A DNA stretch of 64,000 nt from Chryseobacterium sp. StRB126. GTDB taxonomy: Bacteria; Bacteroidota; Bacteroidia; Flavobacteriales; Weeksellaceae. Positions 9,252 through 19,469 of this stretch are shown here, piece by piece (position 1 is the stretch's first letter; the number at the start of each line of letters is the position of its first letter). A program made the translations under genes and the position numbers. The notes below the pieces were generated by a model. The model did no database searches, was not told the DNA's origin, and worked only from the letters and a program-made list of their open reading frames with translations. The DNA lies in contig NZ_AP014624.1 of the NCBI RefSeq assembly GCF_000829375.1, positions 3,472,001 to 3,536,000 of the forward strand. Reading direction: 5' to 3'.

Positions 9252-9714
9252 TAACTTTTTTCATTAAGAATGATTTTAAATAAGAAGTTCTTCTGGTTAA
9301 TAGCATCAAAAATAATTTTTAGGGACTGTGAGGCCTTCTCCTCTTGGTAACCTTCCCTTTTACGGAGTAATGTATACTTATACTATCTCTATCTTTTATA
9401 TCCCATGAGGTTAATTAAAGGTAAACACTATTTAACCCGAGTTAGGGATCATAAAATTAAGGATAATAGGCTGGAAGTTACTATCGGAACTACAATTTCT
9501 GACGTTGCCGTAAAATTTGATGAAGAAGTCTTTAAAGGAATAATACATTACAGGGTTGTAAGTGTTTTTTTAACCTCAGCTCACTTCCCTCTCCCAGCTT
9601 TAGGCTTCCTTACTTACTAAAAAAAGAAATGTCTTATCCCGAACTCAGGTTATTTATGATTCTAAGATTATTTAATCACAACTCAACATTTACCTTGACC
9701 ATTTACAAAAGAAA
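9252..9714. other. Intergenic stretch, mostly featureless
   Basis: It lies between the efflux-locus promoter and the tRNA terminator. Apart from the doubtful 71-codon frame and a degenerate repeat near 9590-9615, I see nothing here. Confidence 0.5.
9405..9620 (+). CDS. Possible gene fragment (71 codons)
   Basis: An ATG-initiated frame whose first ~57 residues look protein-like (KGKHYLTRVRDHKIKDNRL). The last part reads through a degenerate copy of the GCTGGAAG/CTTCCAGC repeat (about 9590-9615), so the C terminus is probably not native. No family recognised. It could be a gene truncated by repeat insertion or a chance frame. Confidence 0.2.
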   Translation: MRLIKGKHYLTRVRDHKIKDNRLEVTIGTTISDVAVKFDEEVFKGIIHYRVVSVFLTSAHFPLPALGFLTY

Positions 9715-9721
9715 AACACTA

Positions 9722-9758
9722 AAAAACAAAACAACCCACTGTAAAACAGCAGGTTGTT
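9722..9758 (-). terminator. Terminator downstream of tRNA-Arg
   Basis: Stem AACAACC / GGTTGTT with inner CTGT/ACAG pairing and a small loop. On the minus strand it is followed by a T-rich tract. It lies just 3' of the tRNA. Confidence 0.65.
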
Positions 9759-9770
9759 CATTTGTTAATG

Positions 9771-9842
9771 TGACCGCAGAAGGATTCGAACCCTCACCGT
9801 TGGAGCCGAAATCCAAAGTTCTATCCATTAAACTATGCAGCC
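9771..9842 (-). tRNA. tRNA-Arg (anticodon TCG)
   Basis: A 72-nt cloverleaf on the minus strand. The acceptor arm GGCTGCA pairs with TGCGGTC including two G-T wobbles. The D arm contains AATGGATAG. The anticodon stem TTGGA/TCCAA encloses loop TTTCGGC, giving anticodon TCG. The T arm carries the invariant GGTTCGAATCC. The discriminator is A and the 3' CCA is not encoded. It reads CGN arginine codons. Confidence 0.9.
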
Positions 9843-9911
9843 CAATTCATCAGTAATATAAAGATAAGTAATGAGTAATTTTCAAATTACTTATCATTCA
9901 TTGCTTATATT

Positions 9912-11690
9912 TTAGAAGGTAATCTTCACACCACCCAGAATCTGTGGACCTAAGACTTTATAAGCCTTGTAGGTCTGATATTTTGAGCTTAGAAGATTAT
10001 TTCCGAGTGCGAAAATACTGAAATTTTTGTGAATTTTGTACTCTGCTGAAAGATTTAAATCCGCATACCCCCCAACTTTATCGTTCGTATTTTCTAATGA
10101 GCGGTAAATCATTCCATTAGGAGCCGAAGCATCTGCAATTCCTTCAATTGAAAAAGAGTTTGTTGTTCTGTCGCTTGCGAAAATTCCTTTGAAACCTAGC
10201 AATAACTTCTTATCAAGCATCGTATATTTAGCACCAATACTTGCATTCACTAAAGGAACGTTGTAGATATTATCGTAGTTCTTCAAATTATACTTTGTAA
10301 ACCTTACTTCCCCATCAATCATTAAGTTTTCTAAAGGGAAATACTGTACACTACCTTTAATATCACTTACATTTCCGTCATCATAAATGGCAGAGAATGT
10401 GTTCGCATAGTCATAAGCAGCACGGTTCAGGGTGTAGTTATTATCAAAAAGAGGGTTTGCTTTAAAGAACATAATGTCTTTCATTTTTCCGAACCCTGCA
10501 GAGAAGTCGTATTTCAACATTTCATCAATATCTCCTCTTAATCCTACGTAAAAGTGATATTTTGTTTCTGTAGGTTTTAAATACTGGTCAGAAAGCGCGT
10601 AAGGATTCTCCTGAAGAAGATCTCCGTAAGTATTAAGCTTAAGACCACCGTCTACTCCACCGTAGAATTTAAATTCTTTGGCAGCAGCCACCTGGAACTC
10701 AGCTTGCGGGAACCAATACGTTTTATTGTTCTTCACCTGATCCATCAGTCTGTTTGAATTCTTAGCATTCAGGAAAGAAAACCCTGATCCTAACATCAAA
10801 TAAGACTCCCCTTTTCTAAACGTTACTTTTGGAGTTAAATTCGTATTAAAGAAATTGGAAGAGTTTTTATCTACCATTTCAAAATCTGTTTTTACGGCTT
10901 CTAAACCTACTCCTAAATCAGCATTCAGGTTGATTCCTGATTTACCAAGTTCAACAGCATGCTTAGAGAAATTAGCCAAAATTGAAACCTGATTTTCCTG
11001 AGCGTCAAAATGATCTTTCAAGAATGATGATTTTACCCTTACATCATTCAGAATTTCGTTAGAATAGAAATCGTAGTAACCATTTACTTTGAACTGATTA
11101 ACTTTCTGTTTCAGATCAACATCCGCATTGGGTGTCAGTGCATAGATCCCATAATAGTTATAGTTATTCAATCCATATTCAGCATTGATGTTGAATTTTC
11201 CTTTATCTCCATAAGAGTTCAGAAAAGCTCCTATCGTTGCGGAAGTTTGCTTGGATTTCCAATCGTAATCATTTTTAAGACCATTCGTAGAAAGCAAATG
11301 CACATCTGCTCCTACTTCAAACTTATTTTCAAGGGTTTTGGATACATTTCCATCCAACAGAATCTTCCCATAATTTCCCATTCCGAACTGGACATAGTTA
11401 TTCTGAGCTGTTCCGTCAAATTTCGGAGCCACATCCTCTCCCTGAATGGTAGAAGTCTTGAAGTCAGAAACCGCAGGAACGTCTGTAATGGTATACTTTA
11501 CAGGATTCTGGGATTTCTCTTCCGGTGGATAGTTTTTAATGGTTTCCACGGAAGTCTTCTTTTTCTCGATCTTCTTCACTTCCGGCTCTCTCTTTTTATT
11601 AAGAACCAGTTTCTCCTCCTTGATCTGGGAAAACGCGAACTGCGAAACCCCTAAAAATATGATGGATAATAATTGAATTTTTCTGTTCAT
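9912..11690 (-). CDS. TonB-dependent-receptor-like outer-membrane barrel without plug
   Basis: A 592-aa protein with signal peptide (KIQLLSIIFLGVSQFAFSQ), a Lys/Glu-rich linker (about 24-65) and then a long series of amphipathic beta strands with aromatic ends, finishing LGGVKITF with a terminal Phe typical of outer-membrane barrels. It resembles the barrel half of TonB-dependent receptors, but I see no plug domain or TonB box. The gene follows the TPR gene by 72 bp on the same strand, so the two probably form an operon and may act together at the outer membrane. Substrate unknown. Confidence 0.65.
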   Translation of the reverse strand: MNRKIQLLSIIFLGVSQFAFSQIKEEKLVLNKKREPEVKKIEKKKTSVETIKNYPPEEKSQNPVKYTITDVPAVSDFKTSTIQGEDVAPKFDGTAQNNYVQFGMGNYGKILLDGNVSKTLENKFEVGADVHLLSTNGLKNDYDWKSKQTSATIGAFLNSYGDKGKFNINAEYGLNNYNYYGIYALTPNADVDLKQKVNQFKVNGYYDFYSNEILNDVRVKSSFLKDHFDAQENQVSILANFSKHAVELGKSGINLNADLGVGLEAVKTDFEMVDKNSSNFFNTNLTPKVTFRKGESYLMLGSGFSFLNAKNSNRLMDQVKNNKTYWFPQAEFQVAAAKEFKFYGGVDGGLKLNTYGDLLQENPYALSDQYLKPTETKYHFYVGLRGDIDEMLKYDFSAGFGKMKDIMFFKANPLFDNNYTLNRAAYDYANTFSAIYDDGNVSDIKGSVQYFPLENLMIDGEVRFTKYNLKNYDNIYNVPLVNASIGAKYTMLDKKLLLGFKGIFASDRTTNSFSIEGIADASAPNGMIYRSLENTNDKVGGYADLNLSAEYKIHKNFSIFALGNNLLSSKYQTYKAYKVLGPQILGGVKITF

Positions 11691-11762
11691 TACTACTTCT
11701 TGTATTTATGTATCCATGCCAATCGTATCAATAACGCTTTACATGAATAGGATACTACATTT

Positions 11763-14726
11763 TTACTTTTTAATCTGCTTTTTAACTTCTTTCGCTTCTG
11801 CTACGATGTCTGGGAAGCTCTTATAGTTGGCAATAATCTGGTCACAGGTGTAACTTGCCTGATAGTTATCTTTAAGGCCAATATAGTTTTTGGCCATCAG
11901 TACCAAGGCTCTTGCTCCCCAATATTCTTCAGAAGCGTAGTTGTTGGCAAGTTTGAAGATCGTTTCATTAGAAGATTTGAATGCTTTTCCTTTATTCTGA
12001 TAATAAGCTTTTGCATACAATGCTTCTGCTGCTACCGAAGTATTGGATGATTTTTCAAGAGAAGTATAAGCTGTTTGAGCATCTTTATCTTTTCCTGAAT
12101 TCATCAGACTTCTAGCCTTGATCACCTTCGCTGTTTCAATAACTGCCGCAGAGTTTTTAGAATTAGCAATGACTGCATTGGCTAATTTTTCTGCTTCAGA
12201 GAAGTTCTTCTCATCTGCATACAACTTCATCAATTCAACGTTAGCATAGTTTTTAATGCTGATATTGGATGAGTTTTTAATTCCTTCAAGGTATTTCTTG
12301 GCTTCAGCTGTATTCCCCTGTGCAATAAAGATCTGCGCTAAACGGGTTTGAGCATCATCCTGATAATCATTCTGAACTCCTGCTACTTCCTGTAAAACAA
12401 GCAGTGCTTTGGTAGAATTATTGGTTTGATAATAGCTTTCTCCCAATTCATATTTAGCCTGATACAGACCTTCTCCTGTTGGATTCTGCGTTAGATATTT
12501 CTCATAATAAGAAATAGCATTTTTGTAGTCTTTCTTCGCAAAATTCTGTTTTCCGGTAGATAAGTTGATCTCATCAATTTCTGAAGCATCAACATTCACT
12601 CCTATATTTCTCGCAAAGCTTTCGTAACCTGAAACATCCCCGTTTTTCGTGAAGATAGGTTTGGCAGCCTGAACTATCTTCTGGGCATATGCTGTATTTT
12701 TATACTGCTCGCCCAATGATTTCAGTTCAGAAAGGGCTTTATCATTCTGGTTCTGATCAATATAATTCTGGGCTCTATAAATAGATGCATTGGCAATTAA
12801 ATCTTTGTCTGAAGACGTTTTAATAACCTTTCCAAAATAATCATTAGAGTTGGCAAAATCATCCTGAGCTGCATAAGCCGTTCCTATTTCGTATTGGGCA
12901 TCATCATAATATTCGGAATCCGGATATTTCGATAATAAGTTTTTCAGATTGGTAATCTTCGCCTGAGTATCACCTTTAAATCCTAAAGCCATCGCTTTTT
13001 GATATACCGTATAATCTGTAGCGTCTGCATTTTTATCATAGATCGCAATCGCTTCATTCAGGTCATTATTCGCATAGTGAATATCTGCGAGACGAAGTTC
13101 TGCATCATTTTTAAATTCAGGTTTAGGATTCGCCAGATACTGCTTGAAGTACGTAGCAGCCTGATCAAATTTCTTAGCTTTAAAATAAGCATATCCCAGA
13201 TCATAAGGCAGCTGTTGTTTTTCAGGGAAGTTTTCGTTCAGAAGTTTTTCATAACGAACAATGGCAGACGGGTAATTTCCTTTCTGGTAATATACCTGAG
13301 CCAGCCAATATAAAGCTCTGCTGTTAAATTCTTTATTGATATTAAATCCTAAGCTTCTTAAGAAATATTTCTCTGCTTCGTCATAGTTTCCTTTATTGAA
13401 CTCTTCCGTTCCTAACAAATAAGAAACTTCCTGATCTACTTTATTAATTTCAGGGGTAGAACCCTGTAATCGGTCAATAGCATTCAATGTTTCTTTATAG
13501 TTTCCGGAATACAGGTATGATTTCACTAACAGTGATCTCATTTCTGAAGCATTGGAAGCATTCTGGTTATCGTTGATATAACTTTGAAGAACGGTAGACG
13601 GGTTTTCAAACGGGTTTCCGATATCATATCCCAGTTTAGCATACTGTTCGTGTGCCAGTTTTTTCACTTTCGCATCATAATCCATCTGATAAGAAGAACG
13701 GAATGCAGAAAGGGCTTCCTGCTTTTTATCAACCGCTAAATAAGCATTTCCTAATTGATAGTAAGCATTCTGAGCCAATGCTGAATTACTGTTAACAAGT
13801 TGGTTGTAATAAGAAACCGCTTCATCATATTTTTTCAGCTGAGCGGCTACAAATCCCATCTCATAAAGATCATTTTCCGATGGATTCTGCTGTACATTCA
13901 GATAATCTTTCAAATGAGGGTATGCTGAATTATAATCACCTTTCATGAAATAACTCTCTCCGATGATCTTGTGTACTTCTGCTTTATAAGATTCTGAAAT
14001 ATTTTCGTTTAATAAAGCATTCCCTTCAGAGATCGCTTTATCATAGTTCTTATCATTGTAATACATCTGTACATAATACGGACGTACCAGTTTTGAGAAT
14101 TTATCCTGATCTTTTACAGAATCAAAATACTGGAAAGCCTTATCGTTTTGTCCGTTGCTGTAATACAGGTGGCCAAGCATATAGGCTATATTTCCTTTTT
14201 GGGACTGGTCTGCTGTTTTATAAGCTTCTTCCAGAGCGTCGGTAGCTCCTTTAGAATCTCCCATCATAAACTTAGCATACCCCAATTTCATAATATACTG
14301 GGTATTTTCCTCTTTTGAAAGCTGATATTGGTTTACCTTTTTCAAAGTTTCCAATGCTTTTTCAAAGTCTTTTTTCGCCAGATAATAGTCCGCCAAAGGA
14401 AGATTAGCCTGAGCAAAATAAGCAGAATTAGGATATTCTTTCATGAAAGCTGTCAATCCTTCTTCAGCATGATTTTTCTGAAGAATCACGCCAATCACAT
14501 TATCAAAAAACTGAGCCGCCTCCTTCTTTGAACGGGACAAATTCTGATTGTAGAAATATTGTCTTGCGTATTCGTATTGGGAGGCGTTGTATATTTTAGT
14601 CTGATAAAGATTTTCAGCTAGATTGAATCTGTAATTTTCTTTCTGTGTAAAATATTGGGACTGTTGAGCATCGGAAATTCCGAAATAGATGACCGCAGCC
14701 GCTAAAAGTATTTTTTTTGATTTCAT
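11763..14726 (-). CDS. Large secreted tetratricopeptide-repeat protein
   Basis: A 987-aa protein with an N-terminal signal peptide (KKILLAAAVIYFGISDAQQ) followed almost entirely by TPR units of the form A..Y..G..Y..A...Y, for example YYQKGNYPSAIVRYEKLL. TPR solenoids bind other proteins; this one should lie in the periplasm. It is the upstream partner of the barrel gene at 9912-11690, suggesting a scaffold for an outer-membrane complex. No catalytic motif is seen. The specific role is unknown. Confidence 0.8.
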   Translation of the reverse strand: MKSKKILLAAAVIYFGISDAQQSQYFTQKENYRFNLAENLYQTKIYNASQYEYARQYFYNQNLSRSKKEAAQFFDNVIGVILQKNHAEEGLTAFMKEYPNSAYFAQANLPLADYYLAKKDFEKALETLKKVNQYQLSKEENTQYIMKLGYAKFMMGDSKGATDALEEAYKTADQSQKGNIAYMLGHLYYSNGQNDKAFQYFDSVKDQDKFSKLVRPYYVQMYYNDKNYDKAISEGNALLNENISESYKAEVHKIIGESYFMKGDYNSAYPHLKDYLNVQQNPSENDLYEMGFVAAQLKKYDEAVSYYNQLVNSNSALAQNAYYQLGNAYLAVDKKQEALSAFRSSYQMDYDAKVKKLAHEQYAKLGYDIGNPFENPSTVLQSYINDNQNASNASEMRSLLVKSYLYSGNYKETLNAIDRLQGSTPEINKVDQEVSYLLGTEEFNKGNYDEAEKYFLRSLGFNINKEFNSRALYWLAQVYYQKGNYPSAIVRYEKLLNENFPEKQQLPYDLGYAYFKAKKFDQAATYFKQYLANPKPEFKNDAELRLADIHYANNDLNEAIAIYDKNADATDYTVYQKAMALGFKGDTQAKITNLKNLLSKYPDSEYYDDAQYEIGTAYAAQDDFANSNDYFGKVIKTSSDKDLIANASIYRAQNYIDQNQNDKALSELKSLGEQYKNTAYAQKIVQAAKPIFTKNGDVSGYESFARNIGVNVDASEIDEINLSTGKQNFAKKDYKNAISYYEKYLTQNPTGEGLYQAKYELGESYYQTNNSTKALLVLQEVAGVQNDYQDDAQTRLAQIFIAQGNTAEAKKYLEGIKNSSNISIKNYANVELMKLYADEKNFSEAEKLANAVIANSKNSAAVIETAKVIKARSLMNSGKDKDAQTAYTSLEKSSNTSVAAEALYAKAYYQNKGKAFKSSNETIFKLANNYASEEYWGARALVLMAKNYIGLKDNYQASYTCDQIIANYKSFPDIVAEAKEVKKQIKK

Positions 14727-14984
14727 TCTTCTTGATATAAGAAAATTAGTCTAAATAAGTTAACGAAAATATTAAAAACTTATTGTTTAAGCAAGTTTTA
14801 GCAGATTTAATCCTGCAAAGCAGTGAATTCACAACAGTAAAAAACATTTCACTATCGCATGATAAAAATTCTTAATTTAGTCTGATAAAAATGCAAACAA
14901 TTTTAGCAATCAATTATCAAAAATACATTTTGAACTGATACTTTCTCAACAGCAGCTAAAAACATACCATAAACACACTACAAT

Positions 14985-17225
14985 ATGAATTTTAAGATAC
15001 TTTTAGCATTAATTTTTGTCAACCTCATGCAGGCTCAAAAATTTTATTTTCCGAAAACGGCTGTCAACGACTCCCTTAATTTGGAAAAACAGATGCCTAC
15101 ATTGGCCGCTCAAGTGATCTCTAACCTTCAGACTGTGAAGTATAAACCTAAAAATGATGTAGATTTTTCGGATGCCCTTTTTCGGATGCAGATTGTAGCT
15201 AAAGAGTACAAAAAATCCATTGCAACCCTCGCTGAACATCGTAATCAGTTTGCAGATCATAATATGGCCGGATACAAATCTATGGGATACGAAGTTTACA
15301 GTATGGCCAAAGTAACAGAAGCAACAACTAAGACACCATTTCCAAAAGCTCTTCAGGAAGCATTTAATAAAAAATATAAAAGTCTTGATGACCATTTGCT
15401 TCCAAGAGTTGGTCTTGCTGTTTATGGTGATGTAAATAACTTCAGGAAGCTATTGAAAAAAGCACTTGATAAACAAAAAGGAAAAGACAGTATAGATTAT
15501 CCTTCGGCGCTGGCATTATGTAAAGCTTATTTAAATTATAAGACGTATTCCAGCATCCATCCTCAGATTATGCAGCTTTTGGCTTTAAAGGATAAAGAAA
15601 AATTTATTACAGAAACGAGAGACCTTACAACCAAGAATGGAAATACCCTTACCATAACTATTATCAGAAAAAAAGAGAACAAATCACCTCTTCCGGTTAT
15701 CCTTACCAGTAATATTTATGCCGGGGAAATTGATCATTTTTTCGGAAAGAGAGCTGCTGTTTACAATTATGTAGGAGCTGTGGTTAATACCAGAGGTAAA
15801 AGAAACAGCAATGATGAGAATAATCCTTTTGAACATGAATCTCAGGATCTTTATGAAGTAATAGACTGGCTAAGCAAACAGCCTTGGAGTAATGGAAAAG
15901 TGGGAATGATTGGAGGCAGCTATGTAGGATTCAGTCAATGGGCAGCTGTGAAGAACCTGCATCCGGCTTTAAAAACCATTGTGCCGCAAGTTTCCGTAGG
16001 AATCGGAATTGATTATCCTGCTCAGAATAATGTATTCATGAATTACATGCTGCAATGGATTCAGTATGTTACCAATAATAAATATACCGATGAAGCAGAT
16101 TTCAGTAATGCTGTAAAATGGGACTCTATTAATACGGCATGGTATAAAAGCGGGAAATCATTCAGAGCTTTGGATACTATCAGTGGTAAGCCAAGCAAAA
16201 TATTCCAAAGATGGCTGGATCATCCGGGTTATGACCAATACTGGCAGAAAATGGTTCCTTATAAAGAGGAGTTTGCTAAAATCAACATCCCTATTCTCAC
16301 CACTACGGGATACTATGATGATGACCAGATTGGAGCATTATATTATTACAAAGAACATTTAAAATACAATAAGAATGCAGACCATTATCTGGTAATAGGA
16401 CCTTATAATCATGGCGGAGCACAAAGCTTCGGATTTACTTATGTGGAAGGAAACCCTATAGATCCTGCTGCAAGAATCAGTATTGATGATCTTGCTTTTT
16501 CCTGGTTCGATTATATTCTTAAAAATGGTAAGAAACCGGAAATTTTAAAAGACAAGGTTAATTTTCAGGTGATGAATACCAACGCATGGAAACATGTTCC
16601 CAATCTGGATCAAATGCACACTTCCAGTCTTAAGTTTTATCTTCAGAACAGCAAAAACAATTCTTCTGTTTTTAATAAACCCACCCAACAAAGTTTTACA
16701 CCACTTACTGTTGATTTCAAAAACAGAAATGATAAAGACACCTATTATGCTGTAAGTAAAAAAGACAGCATTAAAACAACCAATTCCATTTATTTTGAAA
16801 GTGAAGTTTTGGATAAGGACCTTATCATCAGTGGAAGTATATCCGGAATTTTTAATCTTTCCCTTAATAAAAAAGATGTAGATACCAATATTTATCTCTA
16901 TCAGATCAAACCGGATGGGAAGCTTTTCTCTTTATCTTCTCAACTTGCAAGAGCCAGCTATTCTAAAGATAATGAGGTACGCCAGCTTCTTACTCCCAGT
17001 ACCATAGAACAGATTCCCATAAAAAACGCTTACGTTATGAGTAAAAAGATAGAAAAAGGAAGCAAGTTACTTTTATTGGTAGGTGTTAACAAAAATCCGA
17101 ACTGGCAGATCAATTACGGGACAGGTAAAGATGTAAGTGAAGAAACAATAAAGGATGCAGGAGAACCGATAATGATAAAATGGTATAATGACAGCTATGT
17201 GGAAATACCTGTTTATAAAGACTAA
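14985..17225 (+). CDS. CocE/NonD-family alpha/beta hydrolase (X-Pro dipeptidyl-peptidase-like)
   Basis: A 746-aa secreted hydrolase. A short signal peptide (MNFKILLALIFVNLMQAQ) is followed by an N-terminal extension of about 200 residues, then the peptidase S15-like alpha/beta-hydrolase core. The nucleophile is Ser312 in GGSYVG; the acid is probably within GYYDDDQ and the catalytic His in GPYNHGG. A C-terminal jelly-roll domain (about 560-746) completes the family layout. Members cleave acyl esters or X-Pro peptides; the substrate here is not known. It is transcribed divergently from the TPR/barrel pair across a 258-bp gap. Confidence 0.85.
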   Translation: MNFKILLALIFVNLMQAQKFYFPKTAVNDSLNLEKQMPTLAAQVISNLQTVKYKPKNDVDFSDALFRMQIVAKEYKKSIATLAEHRNQFADHNMAGYKSMGYEVYSMAKVTEATTKTPFPKALQEAFNKKYKSLDDHLLPRVGLAVYGDVNNFRKLLKKALDKQKGKDSIDYPSALALCKAYLNYKTYSSIHPQIMQLLALKDKEKFITETRDLTTKNGNTLTITIIRKKENKSPLPVILTSNIYAGEIDHFFGKRAAVYNYVGAVVNTRGKRNSNDENNPFEHESQDLYEVIDWLSKQPWSNGKVGMIGGSYVGFSQWAAVKNLHPALKTIVPQVSVGIGIDYPAQNNVFMNYMLQWIQYVTNNKYTDEADFSNAVKWDSINTAWYKSGKSFRALDTISGKPSKIFQRWLDHPGYDQYWQKMVPYKEEFAKINIPILTTTGYYDDDQIGALYYYKEHLKYNKNADHYLVIGPYNHGGAQSFGFTYVEGNPIDPAARISIDDLAFSWFDYILKNGKKPEILKDKVNFQVMNTNAWKHVPNLDQMHTSSLKFYLQNSKNNSSVFNKPTQQSFTPLTVDFKNRNDKDTYYAVSKKDSIKTTNSIYFESEVLDKDLIISGSISGIFNLSLNKKDVDTNIYLYQIKPDGKLFSLSSQLARASYSKDNEVRQLLTPSTIEQIPIKNAYVMSKKIEKGSKLLLLVGVNKNPNWQINYGTGKDVSEETIKDAGEPIMIKWYNDSYVEIPVYKD

Positions 17226-17292
17226 AGGCTTTCCGTTAAGTATTTTTATCTAATTGTTCTTAACGACTGTTAACATCAAAATAAAAAATCAT

Positions 17293-17300
17293 TACATTTG
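17293..17300 (+). promoter_or_regulatory. -7 promoter element TACATTTG of the permease gene
   Basis: Perfect TAnnTTTG, 28 nt before the ATG at 17329. No clear -33 TTTG. Confidence 0.4.
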
Positions 17301-17328
17301 TTTTTTTCAAATCAAATATAGTTATTGA

Positions 17329-19011
17329 ATGAGTCAACTTTTTAGAAGGAAAGTCTATTCGGATACAGATACTTCAACAGGACTTTTAAGAGTTTTAGGT
17401 GTATGGGACATCGTATTTTTTGGTATTGCGGCAATTATAGGAGCTGGGAGTTTCAGCAGTTTGGGAGAAGCCGTTTTCAGAGGTGGCCCGGGTGTGATCC
17501 TTCTCTATTTGATTTGCGGCTTTGCCTGTGGTTTCACCGCTTTATGTTATGCTGAATTTGCCAGCAGAATTCCTACAGCAGGATCTGCCTATACATATGC
17601 GTATGCCAGTTTCGGGGAATTAATTGCCTGGATCATCGGCTGGGCATTGATTATGGAATATTCTTTTGGAAATATTTACGTAGCTTTTTCATGGTCCGAT
17701 TATTTCACCAGCTTTTTAAGCCGTCTTGGAATGCATATTCCTGATTACCTGACCTGCAGTTATACGGAAGCCAGCAAAGCCATCAGGAACGGTTCAGAAA
17801 ATAAAGAATTAATCAATGCATGGAATACGGCTCCACTGATTGGAAGTCTTAAGTTTATTGTAGATGTTCCCGCTTTGGTCATCAATGGGTTAATTACATG
17901 GCTTTGTTATGTAGGAGTAAAGGAAAGTAAAAATTTCAATAATTCATTAGTTCTCTTAAAGCTAGGAGTAATCCTATTGGTTATCTTAGTTGGTTTCGCT
18001 TATATCAATACCGATAATTGGACACCAATAAGCCCTACAACAGGAACTCCATCCTTTATGCCTAATGGGTTTACAGGGGTTATGAGTGCCGTTTCAGGGG
18101 TTTTCTTTGCCTATATTGGTTTTGATGCCTTAAGTGTCCTTTCTGAAGAAACAAAGGATCCCCAAAAGACCTTACCAAAAGGGATGATTATCTCTCTGGT
18201 ATTGTGTACCGTGATCTATATCGCCCTTACTCTGGTATTAACAGGGATGGTAGATTATAGAAAATTTGATGGTGTGGGAGACCCGCTTTCATTCATCTTT
18301 GAAAAAACAAATGCTAATGTAGCATGGATGGAACTGGTAGTTTCTTTCGTTGCGATTGTTGCCATCACTACTGTATTGTTGGTTTTCCAGATGGGGCAGC
18401 CAAGAATCTGGTACGCCATGAGCCGCGATGGATTGATGCCTCAGAAGTTCCTTACTATTCACCCAAAATATAAAACCCCATCTTTTGCAACGATCGTTAC
18501 AGGGATTGTAGTAGGAATTCCTATCTTATTTACAGATAAAACCTTTATCCTTGATTTTACAAGTATAGGAACCATCTTCGCGTTTGTTCTGGTTTGTGCC
18601 GGAGTTTTAACACTTCCTGCTAAAGAAAAAATAAAAGGCAGATTCCACCTTCCTTATGTCAACGGTAAAATTATTTTCCCGGTTATTTTCATTGGTGGGC
18701 TGATCGCCTTCTACTATTGGCAACCTGAGTTTTTCCAAACATTGATGAATTGGAGTGATCCTAAAGACGGTGAGTTCAGAGCCTCTATTTTCTTCTTTAT
18801 TTTGATTAACCTAATCTTATGTGTGGTTACTTTTATAAAGAATCTTTCTCTTATTCCATTAATAGGATTAAGCTCTTGCCTATACCTCCTTACCGGAATG
18901 AGCCATGAAAACTGGTTCTGGTTTGGAATGTGGTTCCTGATTGGAATGTTTATTTACTTCTTCTATGGTTATAAAAACAGTAAACTGGGAAAGGAGCTAA
19001 AGAATAGCTAA
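17329..19011 (+). CDS. APC-superfamily amino-acid permease
   Basis: A 560-aa integral membrane transporter with about 12-14 hydrophobic helices. It begins with the family hallmark in TM1, GIAAIIGAGSFSSLGEA, and has the conserved GFACGFTALCYAEFASRIPTAGSAYTY region (broken here only for description) in TM2-3. It resembles the cationic-amino-acid (CAT/YfnA) branch. It has its own promoter and a strong terminator at 19031, so is probably monocistronic. Substrate is not deducible. Confidence 0.87.
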   Translation: MSQLFRRKVYSDTDTSTGLLRVLGVWDIVFFGIAAIIGAGSFSSLGEAVFRGGPGVILLYLICGFACGFTALCYAEFASRIPTAGSAYTYAYASFGELIAWIIGWALIMEYSFGNIYVAFSWSDYFTSFLSRLGMHIPDYLTCSYTEASKAIRNGSENKELINAWNTAPLIGSLKFIVDVPALVINGLITWLCYVGVKESKNFNNSLVLLKLGVILLVILVGFAYINTDNWTPISPTTGTPSFMPNGFTGVMSAVSGVFFAYIGFDALSVLSEETKDPQKTLPKGMIISLVLCTVIYIALTLVLTGMVDYRKFDGVGDPLSFIFEKTNANVAWMELVVSFVAIVAITTVLLVFQMGQPRIWYAMSRDGLMPQKFLTIHPKYKTPSFATIVTGIVVGIPILFTDKTFILDFTSIGTIFAFVLVCAGVLTLPAKEKIKGRFHLPYVNGKIIFPVIFIGGLIAFYYWQPEFFQTLMNWSDPKDGEFRASIFFFILINLILCVVTFIKNLSLIPLIGLSSCLYLLTGMSHENWFWFGMWFLIGMFIYFFYGYKNSKLGKELKNS

Positions 19012-19030
19012 GACAATACATAAAATGTTA

Positions 19031-19076
19031 AAAAAGGCAAAATGGCAGGATAAGCTATTTTGCCTTTTTCTTTTTT
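19031..19076 (+). terminator. Rho-independent terminator after the permease
   Basis: A 12-bp perfect stem, AAAAGGCAAAAT with ATTTTGCCTTTT, followed by a T-rich run. Confidence 0.85.
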
Positions 19077-19142
19077 ATCCCTTTTTATAAAATCGGCAGT
19101 ATTATTGCTGTAAATTCAACAGAAACAAAAAACTAATGCACG

Positions 19143-19469
19143 ATGTCTGAAAGAATTAAAACATACAGAGAGTTTTATCAATTTTATCTTACGGAGCACA
19201 GTAAAACAGGAACCCGAATTTTTCACTTTATGGGTACACTGCTTATATTTGTTGTGATAGGATATGTTATCAGTTCAGGAAAGGAAAGATTTCTATGGTA
19301 TATTCCCATTGTGGGATATGGATTTGCATGGTTTAGCCATGCCGTTATCGAAAAAAACAAGCCTGCTACTTTTAAGTATCCGTTATGGTCACTGATCTCA
19401 GATTTTAAACTTTTCTTTGAATTATTAATTGGAAAACAAAAGTTTAGAGAAACAAATAGTCCGGTATAA
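19143..19469 (+). CDS. DUF962 / Mpo1-like protein
   Basis: A 108-aa protein matching the DUF962 (Mpo1-like) pattern: FYLTEHSKTGTRIFHFMGT at the N terminus, two short membrane helices, then the family block YGFAWFSHAVIEKNKPATF and YPLWSLISDFKLF. Yeast Mpo1 is an Fe(II)-dependent dioxygenase in phytosphingosine alpha-oxidation; bacterial homologues are poorly characterised. Conserved His residues are present. Likely monocistronic. Confidence 0.8.
   Translation: MSERIKTYREFYQFYLTEHSKTGTRIFHFMGTLLIFVVIGYVISSGKERFLWYIPIVGYGFAWFSHAVIEKNKPATFKYPLWSLISDFKLFFELLIGKQKFRETNSPV

Noticed and set aside
9629..9856. 75-codon plus-strand frame across the tRNA region
   Set aside because: It reads antisense through tRNA-Arg and its terminator; the cloverleaf explains the sequence.
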